A stretch of 64,000 nucleotides of DNA. Source: Planctomycetota bacterium. GTDB taxonomy: Bacteria; Planctomycetota; Planctomycetia; JALXBF01. How positions within the stretch are numbered: position 1 is the stretch's first letter; every line of letters begins with the position of its first letter. The stretch spans positions 1 through 64,000 of the forward strand of contig JALXBF010000181.1 in the NCBI GenBank assembly GCA_026991575.1, in the 5' to 3' direction. The position numbers were made by a program, and so were the translations under genes. Below are positions 25,894 through 35,761 of this stretch, piece after piece. The notes beneath the pieces were generated by a model. That model ran no database searches, was not told the DNA's origin, and saw nothing but the letters and a program-made list of their open reading frames with translations.

Positions 25894-26868
25894 CTAGGGG
25901 CTGTTCCCTGAAGAGGCTGCCGAACACTGGACGTTAGCATCGCCGGCAGCGACACCGAGCAGCTGTTCCAGTGCGGGGCGCAGCTCGGGGAAGCGAAACC
26001 GATAGCCGAGTTGCAGCAGCCGCGCCGGCAGGACCCTCTGCCCGGTGCAAAGCATGTCGGCGACCTCTCCGAGAGCGAGCCGCAGCGCGAAGCGAGGCGC
26101 TCGCAAGAACGTGGGCCGGCCCAGCAACTCCCCGATTGTCCGTACCAGGTCGCGGTTGCGCACCGGCTGCGGTGCAGTCCCGTTGATCGGTCCGTGGCAT
26201 GCCTGGTGGGTCAGCGCGAAGCGAAAGACCCCCACGATATCTGCGATGTGAATCCATGAGACCCATTGCTGTCCGCTGCCCACCGGGCCGCCGACAAAGA
26301 ACCGGATCGGGCGGAGCATGGTCGGCAGTGCGCCGCCGTCTGGGGCGAGCACCACGCCGGTTCGTATAACGACCAGGCGGACGCCCGCATCGGCCACCGG
26401 GGAGGCCGCTGCTTCCCACTCGACGCAAGTCCGGGCGAGGAAGTCGTTTCCCGGGCCGGCCTCTTCGGTGAGTTCTTCATCGCCGCGGTCGCCGTAGTAA
26501 CCGATCGCGGATCCCTGGACGAACACCAGCGGCCGCTCTCCAGCCCGCTCGACGGCCTCGGCCAGACGTCGGGTGGTTTCGACCCGGCTGCGGCGGATCT
26601 CCGCCTTGTACTCTTCACTCCAGCGCCGCTCGAAGATATTCGCACCGGCCAGGTTTACGATGGCATCCACCCCGGCGCAGCGCTCTTGCCATGGGCCGGC
26701 CTGGGTGGGATCCCCTTCAATGAGTTCCAGCCGCTCATGACGACCCAGCCGGTGCTCTGCCCGAGCCCGATCGCGCGTGAGCACAAAGCAGCGGGCTCCG
26801 TCTTCCAGGAGTGCTCGCACTAGGTGATGTCCGATAAGACCGGTTGCGCCGGCCAAGAACACACGCAC
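25894..26868 (-). CDS. TIGR01777-family SDR epimerase/oxidoreductase
   Basis: 324 residues beginning with GTG 26868; GGGAGGT lies 7 nt upstream. The NAD(P)-binding glycine motif GATGLIG is at residues 7-13. GSAIGYYGDRG with the Tyr of the catalytic triad, NLAGANIFERRW, and the C-terminal DUF1731 part (ELRPALEQLLG) fit the YfcH/TIGR01777 group of short-chain dehydrogenases. Enzymes of this group are widely conserved with poorly known substrates; a nucleotide-sugar or similar sugar derivative is often assumed. It lies 26 nt downstream of the uronate-isomerase-like gene, so a shared sugar-acid role is possible but unproven. Confidence 0.92.
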   Translation of the reverse strand: MRVFLAGATGLIGHHLVRALLEDGARCFVLTRDRARAEHRLGRHERLELIEGDPTQAGPWQERCAGVDAIVNLAGANIFERRWSEEYKAEIRRSRVETTRRLAEAVERAGERPLVFVQGSAIGYYGDRGDEELTEEAGPGNDFLARTCVEWEAAASPVADAGVRLVVIRTGVVLAPDGGALPTMLRPIRFFVGGPVGSGQQWVSWIHIADIVGVFRFALTHQACHGPINGTAPQPVRNRDLVRTIGELLGRPTFLRAPRFALRLALGEVADMLCTGQRVLPARLLQLGYRFRFPELRPALEQLLGVAAGDANVQCSAASSGNSP

Positions 26869-26894
26869 GATACCACCTCCCGCTCTGCCCGGTC

Positions 26895-28226
26895 CTACCG
26901 CTGCTGCCTCCTACCAGCCGTTACCGGCAAGTCGTGCGATTCGGGTAACGGGATACCAAAAATCCGACACGGACTCTCCACCAGGATCTGCCACGCAAGA
27001 CGAACGGCTCGCTCGGCCGTCCAGCCTCTACCGATGACGAACTGCTCGGCCAGCACCTCAGCCAACACTCGGCGATACATGGCGAACTTCGGAAGCACGA
27101 ATTCCAGCCGGTAGGCATCCGAGTAGTAGCCGATCTGCTTCACGGCAGGGACCGCCGTTAGTCGGGCCGACAGGTCAATGCGAATGTAAGGGGGGACATT
27201 GGCGTACCACCAGTGCCCGTGTGCCACGACGTTGGGAAAGATCCACGCGAACGCCATCAACTCCGGATTGAGCGAATGCGATAGTACCGAGATCGGGAAG
27301 GTTACGTTGGGGAACGCATTGAACAGTTCGGCGTACTGATACAGGCTCCAACGGCTATCCAGCAGGTCTTGACCTTGATAGACTCCTTCGCGGTACACGT
27401 TGCGGTAGACGCCGATCATCAGGTCGAAGGGCAGGCGGAAGTCGTCGCAGAGCCGGGCAAGCGTCCAGAACACGAACCGACTGACCTGTTCCCGGTCAGC
27501 CGGCAGCGGATGGCGCGTGCGAAGCAGCCGGTCCAGCGCAGGAGCCACCTCGCCGCCTGTCACCGGCGCCGGGTGGAACCGTGGGGGAAGCGAGATTGCA
27601 CAGGCGCGCGCGCCGCGTTCGACAAAGTGCTCGAACAGCGCCCCCAGCGCACGCTCCAACGACGCCGCGTCTGTGACCTCGACGTTCGTCGCTTCCGCCA
27701 ACCGCTCGCGAACGCTCAGCTCCGCCAGCCGGAAGACCAGTTCATCCGTGCGCAGGCAGGGCACGTAGAACGCGGTGTCGAATCCATCGAGCGGATCATC
27801 GAAGTCGTTCGTCAGGAACACGCACACCAGGCGGCTGCGTCGGATGACCGTCTCTGTCCAGTCAGCCCGCTGGAAAGCACGGTCACAGGCCTGCCAGACA
27901 GCATCGATGTTTTCCGGTCCGATCCGCTCGCACTCGAACCCGACCAATTCCCGTACGATGAATTCCAGCCAGGTGTACTGCACGGTGTTTTCCAGAGCCG
28001 GCAGGTACTCGGCCAGCGCGCGAACACGCAGCTGCGGCTCCACGTCGGCGGCCAAGAGCCTTTTGTCCAGGCCAGCCGAGTGGGCAAGCTCCGTGTAGTA
28101 GTGATAGCCGAGGATGTCGTCTAGGGAGCGTGCCACGGGCTGCAGCGGCTGAATGTGCGTGTGCGGATCGACCAGCGGAAATTCCTCAAGCGCCTGATAG
28201 AGTTCCTCGACTAAGCGAAGCTCCAT
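26895..28226 (-). CDS. Uronate isomerase-like amidohydrolase-superfamily protein
   Basis: 443 residues from ATG 28226, chosen because GGGAGG lies 8 nt upstream; an in-frame start at 28289 would only add an Arg/Ser-rich tail. The barrel opens with LVDPHTHIQ, with the metal-binding H-x-H at residues 22-24. The C-terminal part VVAHGHWWYANVP, DLSARLTAVPAVKQIGYYSDAYR and KFAMYRRVLAEVL follows the pattern of the uronate isomerase (UxaC) family, though it is divergent. UxaC interconverts D-glucuronate/D-galacturonate and their ketoses. The SDR gene follows. The start codon overlaps the start codon of the divergent cytochrome gene, so its promoter must lie inside that gene. Confidence 0.82.
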   Translation of the reverse strand: MELRLVEELYQALEEFPLVDPHTHIQPLQPVARSLDDILGYHYYTELAHSAGLDKRLLAADVEPQLRVRALAEYLPALENTVQYTWLEFIVRELVGFECERIGPENIDAVWQACDRAFQRADWTETVIRRSRLVCVFLTNDFDDPLDGFDTAFYVPCLRTDELVFRLAELSVRERLAEATNVEVTDAASLERALGALFEHFVERGARACAISLPPRFHPAPVTGGEVAPALDRLLRTRHPLPADREQVSRFVFWTLARLCDDFRLPFDLMIGVYRNVYREGVYQGQDLLDSRWSLYQYAELFNAFPNVTFPISVLSHSLNPELMAFAWIFPNVVAHGHWWYANVPPYIRIDLSARLTAVPAVKQIGYYSDAYRLEFVLPKFAMYRRVLAEVLAEQFVIGRGWTAERAVRLAWQILVESPCRIFGIPLPESHDLPVTAGRRQQR

Positions 28227-30474
28227 GAACAGGCCTCCCGCTGACGGACAACTCGACCGTGCTCGCCGTGCCCGGCTGGCTGTAATCATACTCGCAGTCC
28301 TGGCTGCCGCCGTAGGGGGGCTGATCTGGTACGGTTGGCAACCGGCCTACCGGAGCACGGGTCGGTTTGCCGGTTCTGAGCGGTGTGCCGCGTGTCACGC
28401 GGACCAGTTCGACCGCTGGCGCCGCTCACACCACGGTTTGGCCGAGCGGCCGGTGCAGGCAGAGGCGGACCGGCGTGCCTTCGAGCCGGCGCGGCAGATC
28501 GAACACGGGTCGGTGAAATCCGAAGTCCGCTTGGACAAGACCGAAGACGCCCTACGGTTTGTCATTCGGACGCTCGGTGACGACGGCCAGTATCGGGAAT
28601 ACACGGCGGAGCGAGTGATCGGGACCGATCCGTTGCGCCAGTTCCTGGTGCGGTTCGCACGAGGCCGCTGGCAGGTTACCGCACTGGCTTACGACCCGAA
28701 TGCTGACGAGTGGTTCGATGTCTTCGGGGACGAGGACCGCAAGCCGCATGAGTGGGGGTTCTGGGCCAACCGCGGCATGACCTGGAACACGATGTGTGCC
28801 ACGTGCCACGTGACCGACTTCGTCAAGCGGTACGATCCGCAGCGCGACGAGTATCGGTCAACCTGGCAGGAGCTTGCCGTGGGGTGTGAAGCGTGCCACG
28901 GCCTGGCGGCGGATCATGCGGAATGGCAGGAGCGTTATGGTCCGGCGCGCGACGACCCGACGCTGCCGCGGCTGAGCAAGAAGCAATGGGTTGACACATG
29001 CGGTGCCTGTCACGCGCGGCGTTCGGCCCTTGTGGAACCGTTTCGTCCCGGCGTGCCCTTCCTGGATCAGTTCTTGCCGGTTCTGCCCGATCTGTCCGAG
29101 ACCTACTATCCGGACGGCCAGGTGCGCGAGGAGAACTACGAGTACACCTCGTTTCTGCTTAGCCGCATGTACCACGAGGGCGTCTACTGCATGGACTGCC
29201 ATGACGCCCACGACGGCAGCTTGTTGCGCGAGGGGAACAACCTGTGTCTGAAATGCCACGCCGGCAAGATCGATCCGGTGCAGCACAGCCGGCACAGGCT
29301 CGACGGACCGGGCGGTCGATGCGTCAACTGCCACATGCCGATCACGGTCTACATGCAACGGGATCCGCGGCGTGACCATGGGTTCACGATTCCGGACCCG
29401 AAGCTGACCATCGAGTACGGCATCCCGAACGCATGCAATCGGTGTCACGAGGACAAGACTCCTGAGTGGGCGTTGGAGGTGGTCGAACAGTGGTATGGGG
29501 AGCGTATGGACCGGATCACGCGGCGCCGCGCCGTAGCGGTGGCCCGAGCCCGCCGGGGGGAGCTCGCCGTCATCCCGGAATTACTCGAGCTTCTGGAGGA
29601 AGACCCGTACCCGGAGTGGCGCGCCGTGTTTGCGCTCTGCTTGCGACCGTGGCGAACCCAGCCGCAGGTAGCGGCCGCGTTGCTCAAGGCTGCGCAAAGC
29701 GAACATCCGATGCTCCAATGGGCAGCAGCCCGCGCGCTCGATCCGGAACGGGAACCGCCGCCGGACCTGTCGGTGCTACTGGATCATCCCAGGCGGGCGG
29801 TCCGAGTCCAAGCGGCGTGGGCTATGAGGAAGGTACTGAAGGAGGACGCGCCGGTCATGCGTGAACTCCGGCAGTTCCTGGAACTGCAGCTGGACCAGCC
29901 TACCGGCCGCATGATGCAGGGCATTTACGCAAAGGACCGCGGCCGACTTGATGAGGCCGAACGGTGGTTCCGCAAGGCGTTGGCGCTTGAGCCGTACAGT
30001 CCGGTGCCGTGGGAGGCGATTGCGGTCATGTACAGCGAAGCGGGCAACGTTGAACGGGCGCTTGAGGTGCTGGACGAAGCGTGTGAGGCGTTGCCCCAGC
30101 AAGCCCGCCTCCACTACCTGCGGGGACTGGCCCTGGCGGAGGCGGGGCGGCTACCGGCTGCGACTGCCGCACTACAAGAGGCGGTAAGACTTGATGCCGG
30201 CCTTGCCCGCGCCTGGTACAACCTGGCTCTCGCGCGGCATCGCCTTGGTCAGCAGAACCTGGCCTTGCGCGCGCTGCGCACCGCTCTGGACCTTGAACCG
30301 GACAACAGTGACTTTGCCTTCGCCCTGGCGACCATCTACCGCGATATCGGCAGGCGCGATCAGGCGATACGATGGGCCCGGCGGACGCTGACGCTGAACC
30401 CGCTGCATCGCGGTGCAGCTGCGCTGCTGGAGCAGTTGGGGCAGCGTCCGGACGGTGGCGAGCGTACCCGTTGA
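28225..30474 (+). CDS. Octaheme c-type cytochrome fused to HEAT-like and TPR repeats
   Basis: 749 residues. A membrane anchor (about 18-38) is followed by eight CxxCH heme sites: CAACH (54-58), then CATCH, CEACH, CGACH, CMDCH, CLKCH, CVNCH and CNRCH (about 190, 221, 258, 321, 341, 365 and 403). These fit the cytochrome c554/doubled-CxxCH group of periplasmic multiheme electron carriers. Residues about 430-550 are HEAT-like (EYPEWRAVFALCL and LQWAAARALDPE style helices). About 555-735 are TPRs (DEAERWFRKALALEPYSPVPWE, ARAWYNLALARHRLGQQNLA). Electron donor and acceptor are unknown. No Shine-Dalgarno is clear. A Dabb-domain gene follows at 11 nt. Start-codon overlap with the gene to the left is noted under findings. 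Confidence 0.88.
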   Translation: MNRPPADGQLDRARRARLAVIILAVLAAAVGGLIWYGWQPAYRSTGRFAGSERCAACHADQFDRWRRSHHGLAERPVQAEADRRAFEPARQIEHGSVKSEVRLDKTEDALRFVIRTLGDDGQYREYTAERVIGTDPLRQFLVRFARGRWQVTALAYDPNADEWFDVFGDEDRKPHEWGFWANRGMTWNTMCATCHVTDFVKRYDPQRDEYRSTWQELAVGCEACHGLAADHAEWQERYGPARDDPTLPRLSKKQWVDTCGACHARRSALVEPFRPGVPFLDQFLPVLPDLSETYYPDGQVREENYEYTSFLLSRMYHEGVYCMDCHDAHDGSLLREGNNLCLKCHAGKIDPVQHSRHRLDGPGGRCVNCHMPITVYMQRDPRRDHGFTIPDPKLTIEYGIPNACNRCHEDKTPEWALEVVEQWYGERMDRITRRRAVAVARARRGELAVIPELLELLEEDPYPEWRAVFALCLRPWRTQPQVAAALLKAAQSEHPMLQWAAARALDPEREPPPDLSVLLDHPRRAVRVQAAWAMRKVLKEDAPVMRELRQFLELQLDQPTGRMMQGIYAKDRGRLDEAERWFRKALALEPYSPVPWEAIAVMYSEAGNVERALEVLDEACEALPQQARLHYLRGLALAEAGRLPAATAALQEAVRLDAGLARAWYNLALARHRLGQQNLALRALRTALDLEPDNSDFAFALATIYRDIGRRDQAIRWARRTLTLNPLHRGAAALLEQLGQRPDGGERTR

Positions 30475-30485
30475 AGGAGATAGCC

Positions 30486-30791
30486 ATGGCAGTACAGCAC
30501 ATCGTGCTCTTCAAGTTTAAGCCCGGCACGGTCGAGTCGAAGATCCGCGAGCTGTTCGACGAGCTGGCCGGGCTGCAGCAGAAGATCCCCGGAATCCTCT
30601 ACTTTGCCGGGGGACCGTACTCCAGCCCCGAAGGGCTGAACCGGGGCTACACGCATGGGTTTATCATGACGTTCGAATCACCTGAGGCACGCGACGCTTA
30701 CCTGCCGCACCCAGAGCACGAGCGGGTCAAGGAGATGATCCTGCCCCACGTCGAGGATGTGATTGCCTTTGACTTTGAGGTTCCCCGGTAG
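30486..30791 (+). CDS. Dabb-domain (stress-responsive alpha/beta-barrel) protein
   Basis: 101 residues from ATG 30486, with GAAGGAGA at 30473-30480 (an open frame further upstream is ignored). The sequence AVQHIVLFKFKPGT, then GPYSSPEGLNRGYTHGFIMTFES, ARDAYLPHPEHERVKEMILPHVEDVIAFDFEV, is the Dabb pattern (PF07876). Such proteins are small dimeric barrels, some of them enzymes acting on aromatic or polyketide substrates, others of unknown role. The end of the cytochrome gene overlaps the Shine-Dalgarno of this one, so they are probably cotranscribed. Confidence 0.93.
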   Translation: MAVQHIVLFKFKPGTVESKIRELFDELAGLQQKIPGILYFAGGPYSSPEGLNRGYTHGFIMTFESPEARDAYLPHPEHERVKEMILPHVEDVIAFDFEVPR

Positions 30792-30840
30792 CCTTAGTGC
30801 CGCACGCTGTCCTTACGCCGGCTTGTCACCGACAGCGCTG

Positions 30841-30857
30841 CCGATCACCGCGATCGG
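30841..30857 (+). terminator. Hairpin 50 nt after the Dabb gene
   Basis: CCGATC, five-nt loop, GATCGG. Six perfect base pairs without a T-run; a weak terminator candidate. Confidence 0.35.
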
Positions 30858-31300
30858 GCGAGAGTTCGGTTCGGCCGATCGTCCGTGGTCGGCTGTCGTC
30901 GTGTGATTGCCGTGAGCATGCCCACTGAAGTCATCGGGTGACGGAGGGCCGATTCGGTGGAGTGAGGGCGATTGGCGGAGCAGGAGAGCCTGGCCGAGAA
31001 CGGTCGAACCGCGGGGGGGCGCGCGGGGTGGGACTCGCCGGGCATCGGTGCGGTGCGCACTTCGCGGCGTTGGAGTCCGGAGTTCTGCCGTTGGTGGCTC
31101 AGACGCCCATGTTGTTACGTTACTTCCGGCGCTGGAGCGGCGAAAAGGGATGCGAGAGCCAGCCGAGCACGGCGCGCTCCGGTCAATTAGCTTGCCAGGC
31201 GCTTCAGACGCTCTCCCGTTCCCGGTTCGCTGGCCCCGCACTGGTGGCACCGGCTTAGGCCCGGATCGTCGAGCGCCGGCTACGCTGCCAGCTTGCCGCT

Positions 31301-31340
31301 ACGCTTCAGCGCCCGCGATCCTGACCGGGGGCTGAAGCGT
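31301..31340 (-). terminator. leuS terminator hairpin
   Basis: ACGCTTCAGC (31301-31310) pairs perfectly with GCTGAAGCGT (31331-31340), and the 20-nt interior can extend the stem by a CCCG/CGGG pairing. It lies about 22 nt beyond the leuS stop on the minus strand. There is no T-run, but the length and position make a 3'-end role likely. Confidence 0.6.
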
Positions 31341-31361
31341 GGCCGGGCGAGCGGCTTGAGC

Positions 31362-34286
31362 TTACACCACGATGTTCACAATACGGCCCGGTACCGCGAT
31401 CACCTTGCGAGGCGTTCTGTCCCCGAGGAGCTGTTGGATCCGCTCGTGAGCCAGTGCTTGCTGCTTCAGCGTCTCGGCGTCTGCGTCCGGTGCCACTTCG
31501 ATCGTGGCACGCACCTTACCGTTTACCTGCACGGGGATTCGCACCTGCTCCTGACGGATCCAACGCTCCTCATAGCTTGGCCACGGCTCATACGCCAGCG
31601 TTCCGTCATGGCCCAACAGCTGCCAGAGCTCCTCGGCGATGTGCGGTGCCAGCGGAGCAAGCAGCAGCACGAACTTTTCCATCGCTTCTTTGGGACGCAC
31701 CTTCTGGTTCAGGAAGAAGTTGACGAATTCCATCAAGCGGCTAATCGCCGTGTTGAACCGCAATCGTTCGATGTCTTCCGTGACCGCCTTGATGGTGCGG
31801 TGCAACACTCGTTGCTGCTCTTCGCTGAGCGTCACCTCCTGCACGCACGGGTTCAGTCGAAGTTCCGCTGCGTCCTCGTCCACGATCATCCGCCACACCC
31901 GGTGGAGGAAGCGGTAGACGCCCTGGATGCCTTCCATGCTCCACGGCTTGGTCACCTCCAGCGGGCCCATGAACATCTCGTATAGTCGCGTGCAATCCGC
32001 GCCGTATTGATCGAGGGGGATGTCGACGGGGATGACGTTGCCGCGCGATTTCGACATCTTCTCCGGTTCGCCGCGCAGTTCTTCGCCGGTCTCGGCGTGG
32101 TACGCCTTGCCCTCAACGAACTTGATCTTCGCATACGGTACGATTCGTCCTTCAGCGGTACGGTACGTGGTGGACAGGATCATCCCCTGGTTAACCAATC
32201 TCTGGAATGGCTCCATGGTGCTGACGTACCCGCGATCGAAGAGCACCTTATGCCAGAAGCGGGCGTAGAGCAGGTGGAGGACGGCGTGTTCGGCGCCACC
32301 AACGTACAGGTCCACCGGCATCCAGTACTTTTCCTTTTCCGGATCCCACGCGCGGTCGTTGTTCTTCGGGTCGCAGAACCGCAGATAGTACCAGCACGAA
32401 CCGGCCCATTGGGGCATCGTGTTGGTTTCCCGCTTGTACCGTTTGCCGTCGCGTATGACCCATTTCCAGTCTTCGGCCTTCTCCAGTGGGGGTTCAGGGC
32501 GGCCGGTCGGTTTGAAGTCCTCCAGATCGGGCAGTGTCACGGGTAGCTCTTCTTCCGGCACCGGTACCACGAGTCCGGTCGGATTGCCGGCTTCGTCGAC
32601 CTCGTGCAGGATCGGGAACGGTTCGCCCCAGTATCGCTGGCGGCTAAACAGCCAGTCGCGCAGCTTGTATTTCACGGCCTTTTTGCCGATACCGACGGAG
32701 GCAAGCCAGTCAGTGATCTTCTGTTTTGCTTCGGGGGTGGGCAGGCCGGTGATCGAGCAGTCCCAGCCGGACGATGCGATGCTGATTCCGTCGTCGACGA
32801 ACGCTTCGTCTACGTGCTCGAAGAAGGCGTCGTCGGCGAGCTGCTCGTAAAACGCGGCCGGCTGACTTGCGCTGCCCTCTGGCACGCGCACGTGTTGACT
32901 AAGCCAGTCCGACGTCGGCCGGACGACGGGGCGTATGGGCAGGCGGAACCGCTTGGCGAACTGGAAGTCCCGTTCATCGTGAGCCGGTACGGCCATGATG
33001 GCGCCGGTGCCGTAGGTGACCAGCACGTAATCGGCGATCCAGACGGGGATCCGTTCCCCGTTGACCGGGTTGATGGCGTAGGCTCCGGTGAACACCCCTG
33101 TCTTCTCGCCGACCCCCGCGATCCGCTCCTCTTCGCTCATGCGACGCACCCGCTCCTGGTACGCGGCCACGGCTTCGCGCGGCGTTACAGCCGGCGGTGA
33201 TCCTTTCCACGCTTCCGGTGTTCCCTCCGGCCATTGGTCCGGCACGATGCATCGGTCGCTGTCCAGTGTGACGAGCGGGTGCTCGGGGGCAAGCACCATG
33301 TAGGTGGCTCCGAAGAGGGTGTCGGGACGGGTGGTGTAGATCCGGATCACTGTTTCGTCCGGCTGTTCCGGATACCCTTCCACGCGGCGTCGGGCGATCC
33401 ATTGCTTGAGGCTGTCGAGGTCAGAGGCAGCGCGGCCGGCGATCGGGAAGTCGACTTCGGCGCCTTCGCTACGGCCGATCCAGTTCCGCTGCATTTCCTT
33501 GATGGAGTCGGGCCAGTCGAGCAGGTCGAGGTCTTCGAGCAGCCGGTCGGCGTAGGCGGTAATACGCAGCATCCACTGCCTGAGCGGGATGCGTTCCACC
33601 GGGTGCCCCCCTCGCTCGGATCGGCCACCGATGACCTCTTCGTCAGCCAGCACGGTCCCAAGGGCGGGGCACCAGTTCACGGGCGCTTCGGCTTGGTAGG
33701 CCAGGCGGAAGCGGTCCTGGTACCGGCGCACTGCCTCCTCACCTTGCTGACGCACCGAGTCGGGGATCGGAAGCTCGGCGATCGGGCGGCCCTTGCCCCG
33801 GCGCCTACGCCCATTGGGATCCACCCACTCGTAGTCCGGGTCATACCAAGTGTCGAAGATGACCAGAAAGATCCACTGTGTCCAGCGGTAGTAGTCCGGG
33901 TCCGTGGTCGCGAATTCGCGGTCCCAGTCGTAGCTGAAACCGAATCGCTTGATCTGACGACGAATGTTCTCGATGTTACGCTCGGTCGTGACGCGTGGGT
34001 GAGTTCCGGTCTGGATGGCGTACTGTTCGGCGGGCAGACCGAAGGCGTCGTAGCCCATCGGATGGAGTACGTTCCACCCGCGCATGCGCATGTAGCGCGA
34101 GTAGATATCGGTGGCGGTGTAGCCCTCCGGGTGGCCCACGTGCAGCCCCTCACCGGACGGGTACGGGAACATGTCCAGCACGTACAGCTTCTTCCTGTGC
34201 GGATCCTCAGTAGCGCGAAATGTCTTGTGCTCTTCCCAGTACTGCTGCCACTTCCGTTCGATGCGTTGTGGGTCGTATCTCGGCAT
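31362..34286 (-). CDS. leuS: Leucyl-tRNA synthetase
   Basis: 974 residues, a little longer than many bacterial LeuRS. The class I HIGH signature is [12 protein letters not shown] (about residues 47-58), the editing domain is present ([32 protein letters not shown]-like block about residues 330-440), and KMSKSRGN lies near residue 743. A leucine-specific domain with [16 protein letters not shown] precedes it. It charges tRNA-Leu in the cytoplasm. Transcribed leftward, with a divergent hypothetical gene 148 nt away, and a strong hairpin after the stop. A routine housekeeping gene here, embedded among envelope genes. Confidence 0.98.
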   Translation of the reverse strand: MPRYDPQRIERKWQQYWEEHKTFRATEDPHRKKLYVLDMFPYPSGEGLHVGHPEGYTATDIYSRYMRMRGWNVLHPMGYDAFGLPAEQYAIQTGTHPRVTTERNIENIRRQIKRFGFSYDWDREFATTDPDYYRWTQWIFLVIFDTWYDPDYEWVDPNGRRRRGKGRPIAELPIPDSVRQQGEEAVRRYQDRFRLAYQAEAPVNWCPALGTVLADEEVIGGRSERGGHPVERIPLRQWMLRITAYADRLLEDLDLLDWPDSIKEMQRNWIGRSEGAEVDFPIAGRAASDLDSLKQWIARRRVEGYPEQPDETVIRIYTTRPDTLFGATYMVLAPEHPLVTLDSDRCIVPDQWPEGTPEAWKGSPPAVTPREAVAAYQERVRRMSEEERIAGVGEKTGVFTGAYAINPVNGERIPVWIADYVLVTYGTGAIMAVPAHDERDFQFAKRFRLPIRPVVRPTSDWLSQHVRVPEGSASQPAAFYEQLADDAFFEHVDEAFVDDGISIASSGWDCSITGLPTPEAKQKITDWLASVGIGKKAVKYKLRDWLFSRQRYWGEPFPILHEVDEAGNPTGLVVPVPEEELPVTLPDLEDFKPTGRPEPPLEKAEDWKWVIRDGKRYKRETNTMPQWAGSCWYYLRFCDPKNNDRAWDPEKEKYWMPVDLYVGGAEHAVLHLLYARFWHKVLFDRGYVSTMEPFQRLVNQGMILSTTYRTAEGRIVPYAKIKFVEGKAYHAETGEELRGEPEKMSKSRGNVIPVDIPLDQYGADCTRLYEMFMGPLEVTKPWSMEGIQGVYRFLHRVWRMIVDEDAAELRLNPCVQEVTLSEEQQRVLHRTIKAVTEDIERLRFNTAISRLMEFVNFFLNQKVRPKEAMEKFVLLLAPLAPHIAEELWQLLGHDGTLAYEPWPSYEERWIRQEQVRIPVQVNGKVRATIEVAPDADAETLKQQALAHERIQQLLGDRTPRKVIAVPGRIVNIVV

Positions 34287-34434
34287 GCACGCTCCTCCGA
34301 CACGCCCGGCTGCGGACCGCGCGAAACATACATTCTAGATCTGCCGCCGCGCCTGAACCTGTTTTCGATTACAATTCTTTGGGTCCGCGGTTGGTCTTGG
34401 CGGCGAGGGCATGGTGCAGCCAGAGAGGTGGCCG

Positions 34435-34935
34435 ATGGTTTGGTGGGTGGCACTGGTTCTTGGTGCGTTCTTGCTGGGCTGCCTGCTGCTTTGGCGGCCC
34501 CTAAGTGGCTTCTTCCAGGACGTCCGTGCGGAAAAGGCAAAGGAGCTGTTTGCTCTGGAGCGGGAGCGGCTGGAGGCGAAGTTCGGCGACGTAGCAGCCG
34601 CGTCGGGCCGACCGCGGGGGCTGCGTTGGAAGCACATCGAATGGGATGACGGGGTAGTTTTCCTGCGTGGCAAGGCCAATGGCGAGCTGGTTGCCTTGGT
34701 AGGGATCACGATCTTTTTTGAGCCGATCGAGGGGGAGGCGCTGGAGCGCAATCCCAATGCCCGCGTGCCACGCGACGCGACAGCCGTGTTCCAGTTCACC
34801 AACCAGCACTGGGTGGCCACAGGACGCGTGCTGTTCAACATGGATCCGGCGCTCGCCGTTCGGCACTATGAGTCGAAGTATGAAGTGTTGACGATTGTCC
34901 AAGGCGGCAAGCAGCAGCACGCCGATAATGCGTAG
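34435..34935 (+). CDS. Membrane-anchored hypothetical protein
   Basis: 166 residues from ATG 34435, supported by GAGAGG 6 nt upstream; an in-frame ATG at 34411 has no usable site. One N-terminal membrane segment (VWWVALVLGAFLLGCLLL) is followed by a short charged helix (EKAKELFALERERLEAKF) and a soluble domain with GLRWKHIEWDDGVVFLRGKANGELVALVG, then a C-terminal stretch HWVATGRVLFNMDPALAVRHY. I do not recognise a named family. The domain should lie on one side of the membrane, probably the cytoplasmic or periplasmic side next to it. It is followed by the zinc-ribbon PH gene at about 90 nt. Confidence 0.72.
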   Translation: MVWWVALVLGAFLLGCLLLWRPLSGFFQDVRAEKAKELFALERERLEAKFGDVAAASGRPRGLRWKHIEWDDGVVFLRGKANGELVALVGITIFFEPIEGEALERNPNARVPRDATAVFQFTNQHWVATGRVLFNMDPALAVRHYESKYEVLTIVQGGKQQHADNA

Positions 34936-35025
34936 ACGGCGGCGAATAGTCGTCTGAATGGGCAGCCGATGATGGCCGGCTGCACAGCGACGAGCTTGGG
35001 CGGCCTGGTCCCCTGAGAGGGTTCC

Positions 35026-35751
35026 ATGACGCCGTTAGAACCGCAAGATGCTGTTGCCGGCGAGTCACAGGCGGCTCGCGAGCAAGGAGGAGCCGTTGAA
35101 GAGCTGTGTGGCTACTGTGGCGAACCGCTGGTGCCCGCTGCGAATTTCTGCCACCGCTGTGGCGCCCAGGTGCTCCGAGACGGGACACGTCCGCTCCAGC
35201 CGCCACCTCCCGCCGCGCCGCTGCGGTCAACTGCAGCCGAGCCGGTTTTAGGCGATGGCGAGCTGCTCTGGCAGGCGCGGCCCAGCACGCGGGCAATTGC
35301 CGAACCGGTCGTGCTGTTGGCCGTAATCGCAGGTCTTGCTGCCGTGCCGATCAGTTTCCTGGAGCCTGCCCAGCGCGCGTGGGCTACACTCTACTTGGCA
35401 GGGTTTCTGGTCCTGGTGGGGCTCCTGCGCATTCCGCCACGCTGGTACATCTGCGCCACTCATTCCTACCGCCTCACGACGAGAGCACTCTGGGTGCGCA
35501 CCGGCTTAGTGCGGGAGGTGAAAGATCGATACGCGTTGCGCGAGTTTGTGAGCCTGTCGGTCAGCCGGTCGTTCTTGGACCGGGTCTTTGGGATCGGGTC
35601 CATCGAGCTACATTTCGTCCGTCCCGGAATGGCGCCTGTCGTCCTCTACTACGTGGCGGATCCCGATCGCGTGGCTGAGCTGCTGGACCAGGCGATTTCG
35701 GCGGCAGCAGCCGAACGGCGCACGGTCGTACACGAGTCGGCCAACGCCTAG
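35026..35751 (+). CDS. Zinc-ribbon plus PH-domain (DUF304) membrane protein
   Basis: 241 residues; GAGAGGG just upstream supports the ATG. The N-terminus has a zinc ribbon CGYCGEPLVPAANFCHRCG, then a Pro-rich linker, two membrane segments (VVLLAVIAGLAAVPISFL and ATLYLAGFLVLVGLLRI) and a bacterial PH domain of the bPH_2/DUF304 kind (YRLTTRALWVRTGL, YALREFVSLSVSRSFLDRVFGIGSIEL). DUF304 proteins are membrane-linked with largely unknown roles; the zinc ribbon variant is common in planctomycetes and actinobacteria. It converges, with 10 nt between stops, on a larger protein that also begins with a zinc ribbon. Confidence 0.88.
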   Translation: MTPLEPQDAVAGESQAAREQGGAVEELCGYCGEPLVPAANFCHRCGAQVLRDGTRPLQPPPPAAPLRSTAAEPVLGDGELLWQARPSTRAIAEPVVLLAVIAGLAAVPISFLEPAQRAWATLYLAGFLVLVGLLRIPPRWYICATHSYRLTTRALWVRTGLVREVKDRYALREFVSLSVSRSFLDRVFGIGSIELHFVRPGMAPVVLYYVADPDRVAELLDQAISAAAAERRTVVHESANA

Positions 35752-35761
35752 TGCGCGATGC

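Larger units (their letters stand above)
30792..31361. other. Gene-free gap between convergent genes
   Basis: 570 nt between the Dabb gene and the end of leuS. Hairpins lie at 30841-30857 and 31301-31340, each near one gene end. Between them (about 30860-31300) I recognise no gene, RNA or repeat. Confidence 0.5.

Noticed and set aside
33234-34649. 471-codon open frame opposite leuS
   Set aside because: Antisense to a certain leuS; composition (Gly/Val/His/Asp mixtures) is that of a shadow frame.
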